Shown here: positions 59,266 to 64,000 of the stretch, one piece after another
How the letters are laid out: every line of letters starts with the position of its first letter
How positions within the stretch are numbered: position 1 is the first letter of the stretch
From: Cladopsammia gracilis
Lineage: Eukaryota > Cnidaria > Anthozoa > Scleractinia > Dendrophylliidae
Reading direction: 5' to 3'
Length of the DNA: 64,000 nucleotides
Assembly (NCBI GenBank): GCA_022457155.1
Contig: JAJGOT010000241.1
Location: 418,501 to 482,500 of the forward strand
Translations under genes and position numbers: made by a program
The notes under the pieces: model-generated
Told to the model about the DNA's origin: nothing
The model's database searches: none
What the model saw: only the letters and a program-made list of their open reading frames with translations

Positions 59266-59504
59266 GGGAAATTATATCTGCAAGATATCGATTTGAGTCT
59301 TGCATAGAATATCATTGATCTACAGTGATTAGGCCTAAGCGCTGATTTCAAATGGTTAGCTTTTTGTTGAGGTTTGGTGATCAAGCTTTTCCATTTACTT
59401 TCTAAAATTATTTTCAAGCGAGTGATTTTATAGGCTTACTACAGGGCGTAGAATAAGCGCATGAATTTTATTATGTTAAAAAATTGAGGTTTGCTCAACC
59501 AGCA

Positions 59505-59585
59505 GGGTGGTGGTCCAGTGGTTAGACGAGAAAATAAGTCAGCGAAGGGTCGTAGGGTCGTAGGTTCGAGTCCTGTCCGAACACT
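59505..59585 (+). repeat. tRNA-like sequence
   Basis: The A box TGGTCCAGTGGTTAGA and B box GGTTCGAGTCC are on the plus strand about 45 bp apart. It faces away from the one at 59189-59265. It is a plausible Pol III promoter of a SINE-like unit. Confidence 0.55.
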
Positions 59586-59669
59586 AAGGATTGTTCTTTT
59601 TCAACAAAAATGCTGATTTACCAGAATTCTTTTCAGACTGTCAGTGTTCCGAATTAACTATAATCGTTA

Positions 59670-60224
59670 AAGTGCCCCTGTGATCAAATTTTAGATTTTC
59701 ATTTTTTTACATTTTCGTGCACAATTAGACTTTCTTACTCATCTTGCCAAATTTCAATTCATTACGAACATCAGAAGTCATTTTATTTTAACATTTATTT
59801 CCGAGAATTTACGGCCGCCATTAATCAACCTTGTTCCAAGGCTTGGTTGCGAATGGCAGAAAGTGACGTCAAAGACTCAAACATACCTCACGGGTTGAAA
59901 TTATAATAACAATCAGCATAGAAAATTGCACAAAGAACATGTCCAAAGTTTTTGTTGCTTTTCGCGTGATTTTCAATACTTATTGTTATTATAATTTCAA
60001 CCCGTGAGGTATGTTTGAGTCTTTGACGTCACTTGCTCCCATTCGCAACCAAGCCTTGGAACAAGGTTGATTAATGGCGGCCGTAAATTCTCGGAAATAA
60101 ATGTTAAAATAAAATGACTTCTGATGTTCGTAATGAATTGAAATTTGGCAAGATGAGTAAGAAAGTCTAATTGTACACGAAAATGTAAAAAAATAAAATT
60201 AAAAATTTGATCACAGGGGGACTT
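59670..60224. mobile_element. TTAA-flanked foldback MITE
   Basis: The inverted ends AGTGCCCCTGTGATCAAA are near-perfect complements. The arms extend about 235 bp (through ATTTACGGCCGCCATTAATC and CCGTGAGGTATGTTTGAGTC) around a centre near 59950. TTAA lies at each end and the flanks reconstruct the outer element's sequence, so this inserted later. Confidence 0.8.
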
Positions 60225-60281
60225 TAATTCGGTGTCAAATAGCAATTATTGATATGAGATAATCTCGTCTCGAGGACATAT

Positions 60282-61840
60282 TGTTTGAGCTGTGGATCGC
60301 TGTAACTGCTATGGGACTGGGTACCAAACAATCCTCAGTCCCTTCCTCTTCCCCCACCCCCCCCCCCCCCCACCACCTATCTTCATTAATTTTTGTCAGA
60401 AGGAAAATTGGTCTGAAAGTGGATGTATTAAGTACTGTTGAGGACATGGGTCCAGGACAATATGCAGTGGTATTCTGTTTATTTTGATTGTCTCAATTAA
60501 ATTCCATTTTTGAAGCTTGTGAGTGCTATCTCCCAAATTAACCTGTTCCCTTTAGATATTGCTATAGTTTTTGTTCTATATACTGGGTATCAAATAATTG
60601 GTAACCCAATTCTCTATTCGCTTGAATGGTTGAGATCACAGGAGGTTACTTTGTTTATGTGCATTCTCCTTACTGGTGTCAATACAGTTCACACAGCCAT
60701 AAAACTGTACTGAATTTGTATTTAATTTCCACAGACAACTCATGTTGAAGGTGATGAGGTTTTCAATTTGCATAATCTATGTACTTGCTCGTACACTGAT
60801 ATTGTGAGGAGATTTAAGATACTGATCACCGTCACCGTTCTAATAATAAATGTGAAGCAGTAATGTTGATGTGTCATGTGTTTACCTACATGTATACAGT
60901 CGCAACACATTAGCTGGTCATGATTGCTAACAGAAAATTGTTTTTCCTAACAAAATGTTTTTATCCAAATTGTAAACAGAAATTCTCCTTACTAAACCAT
61001 TCGAATGTTATTTCTTATTGAACTGTTTTATGAAGAATGCTGTAAAATCAAGATACCGTATATGTATTCAAAGCACATTTCACTCACTGTTCATTCACAA
61101 ACAATGCTACATCATGTAAATGTTGCATATTTGGGAAATAATTTCCACCTGTGTGATCTGTAGTTTTGATCATTTAAAAAGCTCCTTAGGGACCTTAGTG
61201 AGAATATCAATAAACATCAAATTACAGTGTGTACTAAGAGAATTATGTTTCAGTGTTTGATTATCCTCTCAGTAGTTTAGCCACTTAAAATCTTTTATTT
61301 TTTTGCAAAAGCCGGTGATTTGAGCTACATTTCTTAATCGCTCTTCTTCTCTGAGTCTTTCATGTAATCAGTGTTTGCTTTTCCCTACCGTATCAGGTAT
61401 GAAAGATATTCGTCACGAGTATTTAGCTGATCGTGTAATTCTTGCCGCCTCTCGTTGCGTCTACAAACAGAATCATTTTGTCCAACACTTCCAGTCGGTG
61501 TCGCCTCTCCTGATCGGTTTCGTTCACAATTCTAATGGCGGCATTTTGTCAAGGCGTTTGAACCTAGTCAAACGGTGTGCCTAGGCTGTTCGAAGTCTTT
61601 TTAATCTATGCTCTCGTTGTTTCTTCGTTGCTTCTTTGGCTAATTTTCTCGGACAAGGATTTCCAGCCACTTGTTGAATTCAGCGTTGTTGTGTTTGCTG
61701 TTCTTTTTCATTTGCATCAGAAATTGGTTGTGTTTCACCGAGAGTAATCATTTTTTCCCGGCCTCCATGAATAAACATGAGAGTGCGCCATTGTCAGCGG
61801 TCGCGATTTTTGTTGCCAGGCAACTGCAGGACACCATCAA
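60282..61840. other. Non-genic
   Basis: It holds a poly(C) tract at about 60353-60370. The frames at 60281-60713 and 61375-61584 show no family resemblance. Confidence 0.4.

Positions 61841-61919
<79 letters not shown>
61841..61919. repeat. (TA)n microsatellite
   Basis: About 39 TA units. Tyr/Ile frames here are artefacts. Confidence 0.95.
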
Positions 61920-61922
<3 letters not shown>

Positions 61923-62048
61923 CAGTTTGCAAAAATTTTGAACCCCCCCAAAAATATATCATTATATCCCTGCTCTTGTACAATTCTATATATCTGGATA
62001 TAATGATATTTTTTTTTTGGGGGGGGGGCTCAAAATTTTTGCAAACTG

Positions 62049-62051
<3 letters not shown>
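61920..62051. mobile_element. Tc1/mariner-type MITE inserted in (TA)n
   Basis: The ends CAGCAGTTTGCAAAAATTTT are mirrored exactly at 62032-62051, and the arms go on through a C/G run and ATATCATTATATCC. It is flanked by TA within (TA)n tracts on both sides. It is 132 bp. Confidence 0.8.

Positions 62052-62124
<73 letters not shown>
62052..62124. repeat. (TA)n microsatellite
   Basis: Continuation of the (TA)n tract after the MITE. Confidence 0.95.
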
Positions 62125-62130
<6 letters not shown>

Positions 62131-62728
62131 TTTTTTCTCGCTCGAATTCACGCGGCTCAGCTCCCGAGGGACGACAAATTTATTAACCTCGCTACGCTCG
62201 GGACTTCGGCCCTCGAAAATAATATATTATATAGTTTAACATATCCTGTAGACTCTGGTTCCAGGTCCAGAACAAAACTGAACGTTGAAGAGAAATCCTC
62301 GCCGTTCAAGTAAATCCCGTGTATCACAAAAGCATACTTCTAAAAAGATTCATACGATGTTATGTTATGCAATCAACAATTATACAACCTTCGACTTGTC
62401 AAAACTGAAACGCAAAAGTGCTTACACGGGGTTGTGTCGGACTTGAGAGGAGAAACAGTTAACATTTAATTCAACTCCCGACTCCACTTGTCTCGGCACT
62501 TCGATCGTTCTCCTGTTCAACTTTGTCAGAATCGGTTAGAAACCCCACTGCAATGTGATTTCAAATGCTGCTTCGCAAACAGTGGAGTCTGCAGTTGTTT
62601 AATCCCAACTACCCGATTTTCTCAAGTGATAAGTTTTCCAGCTCCATTTGATGTCCTCATCCATTGACCAAAGCTATCAACTGCGGCGGAAAAACTGGAT
62701 AGGGTCGTCCAGCAGCCACAATGATGAT

Positions 62729-62730
<2 letters not shown>
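62125..62730. other. Non-genic
   Basis: 62130-62225 reads like a known type of dispersed sequence (CGCTACGCTCGGGACTTCGG). No gene is recognised. Confidence 0.4.

Positions 62731-62780
<50 letters not shown>
62731..62780. repeat. (TA)n microsatellite
   Basis: About 25 units, forming the left edge of the second Penelope-like fragment. Confidence 0.95.
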
Positions 62781-62782
<2 letters not shown>

Positions 62783-63349
62783 ACCATAAAAATAAGAAGT
62801 TACAGCTGCATGAATAACTCCAAACAGATAATTGATAACCATAATAAGCAGATTCTAAAGTCATCCACGCAAGCCAACGACGCCACCACAGCTAACTGTA
62901 ATACCACTCAAGACAAGAAGACATGCAACTGCCGACAAAAGAACACATGCCCACTCGACGGAAACTGCCTACAATCATCAGTCATCTACCAAGCTACAGT
63001 CACGCGCAACGACAACAACACAACAGAAACATACATCGGACTCACGGAAAACGACTTCAAAATAAGATACCGAAACCACACCGCATCATTCCGCCACTCC
63101 AAACACAGAAACTCAACTGAACTAAGCAAGTACATCTGGACTCTCAAAGACAACAACATCGAACACTATATTTCATGGCGCATCCTGTCTTCGCATTCAC
63201 CGTACAACTGCTCCAGCAAAACATGCAACCTCTGCCTAAACGCAAAATTTCTAATCATTTGCCGACCGAAACTTTGTACACTTAACAAACGTAGTGAACT
63301 CTTGTCTTCTTGCCGCCATAGAAACAAAGCCCTTCTACGCAACAGCTGA
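62781..63349 (+). pseudogene. Second Penelope-like fragment (GIY-YIG)
   Basis: It begins abruptly after (TA)n with RSYSCMNNSKQIIDNHNKQI, the same position in the protein as residue SYSCM of the copy at 55.2 kb. It keeps the Cys cluster (CNCRQKNTCPLDGNC), GIY-YIG pair ([27 protein letters not shown]), TELSKYIW and the CNLCLNAKF block. The frame is open to a stop at 63347. The RT is gone, and no hammerhead ribozyme is seen after it. It differs from the first copy at many residues, so it is a different lineage. Confidence 0.8.
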
Positions 63350-64000
63350 ACTGTTAAACTTCTCGCCGCATAGATTTGTTATTGTTATTAGCGGAGCTCT
63401 CGCCGGGCCGAAGGCGTGGCTGCGCAGCTCCATACTCATAGAACCAGAAAACCATAGAACCCTTGGCCGTCATTTTTCATGGTCATGGCTAGCGGAATGT
63501 TTCGCGGGCGCGTTGTGTGCCCGCCGCTGTCGCCGACCGCCGCCGTCGCTTAGGGCTAACTCGCAGGCGCGTAGAACGTCGCAAAACATGCGCGTATGAC
63601 GCCAACAAACAACATTGCAATTTCACGTCACCTGGGAAAACACTGCTGTGTTTAGCGGAGAAAACCGTTTAAATTAAAGTCGTTATTCTCCTGAATTTTT
63701 TCGCGGTTTGCTTCTCAAGACAGGGGATGTTAATTAAGGGATATTCAGAAGCCGCTATAGTGGAAATAGAAGAGCTTTCAGAGATAAAATCTTGCTTCGA
63801 GGATGGGAGCAATGCGGGAAGATGTTTGTCACTTCGGGTTTCAGAACTGAAGAAGCGGAGATTTAAACAATTTCCAAGCAGTGGAGGGACTTAAAGGTAA
63901 AACAAAATACATTTTTCGATGGGAATTTATGTTGATATCAATCTGTGATTGACTTTTTTGTGTTCTCGCTAGTTTTCGGGAGAATTGTTAAGAACGCGCT
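63350..64000. other. Non-genic, CpG-rich start
   Basis: 63390-63600 is GC- and CpG-rich compared with its surroundings. No gene, exon or element with clear ends is recognised up to the window edge. Confidence 0.4.

Larger units (their letters stand above)
59059..60281. mobile_element. Palindromic element with tRNA-like modules
   Basis: The left end TGTCCTCGAGACGAGATTAT and about 90 bp that follow (through ACACCGAATTAACGATTATA) are mirrored at the right end (60205-60281). The right copy is split by the TTAA element at 59670-60224. Two tRNA-like segments lie inside in opposite orientation. There is no protein-coding content. SINE-derived or foldback origin is inference. Confidence 0.7.

Noticed and set aside
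61671..62864. Tyr/Ile-repeat proteins
   Set aside because: Translations of (TA)n microsatellites.

Overview
The window is animal genomic DNA. It is AT-rich and full of small transposons, with one very long, intron-rich gene. The mix suggests a cnidarian, most likely a hexacorallian such as a stony coral: an LGR/GRL101-like receptor with one leucine-rich repeat per exon, Penelope-like elements inserted at (TA)n tracts, palindromic MITEs, and Gypsy and BEL/Pao remnants. No marker gene confirms this, so the host assignment is inference.

The only host gene I can reconstruct is on the minus strand and runs from about 58.76 kb to a stop codon at 11.51 kb. Its 5' end lies beyond the window or was not recognised. 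From 5' to 3' it has ten canonical 72-bp leucine-rich-repeat exons, one divergent 81-bp exon in the same phase, a 1009-bp exon holding the seven-transmembrane domain, a helix-8 exon, four short acidic exons, a 1935-bp exon of about 48 tandem 12-residue acidic repeats, and a last exon ending in D-T-K-L. All junctions have GT/AG sites and compatible phases. The predicted cytoplasmic tail is about 800 residues, longer than the rest of the recognised receptor. This is the most unusual thing in the window.

The rest is mobile DNA. From 1 to 11 kb there is a decayed PIN-like ORF, MITEs, and a 6-kb TTAA-flanked element with long inverted repeats. From 14 to 19 kb, in the introns between tail exons, there is a LINE remnant carrying a MITE. 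From 20.7 to 27 kb there is a 1.19-kb palindrome and a composite inverted repeat containing a Mutator-like MITE with a 9-bp target duplication. From 35.1 to 39.15 kb there is a full-length but dead Gypsy element with LTRs and a TTGGG duplication. From 41.5 to 48.6 kb there are BEL/Pao, Tc1/mariner and piggyBac-like remnants. From 51 to 56.1 kb there is a cluster of Penelope-like sequence, (TA)n tracts, a 232-bp tandem array and hammerhead ribozymes: two with an intact core and one degenerate. From 59 to 63.4 kb there are nested palindromes with tRNA-like modules, a MITE inside a (TA)n tract and a second Penelope-like GIY-YIG fragment.

All splice, repeat and ribozyme calls were made by reading the sequence. 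No alignment, database search or folding program was run.
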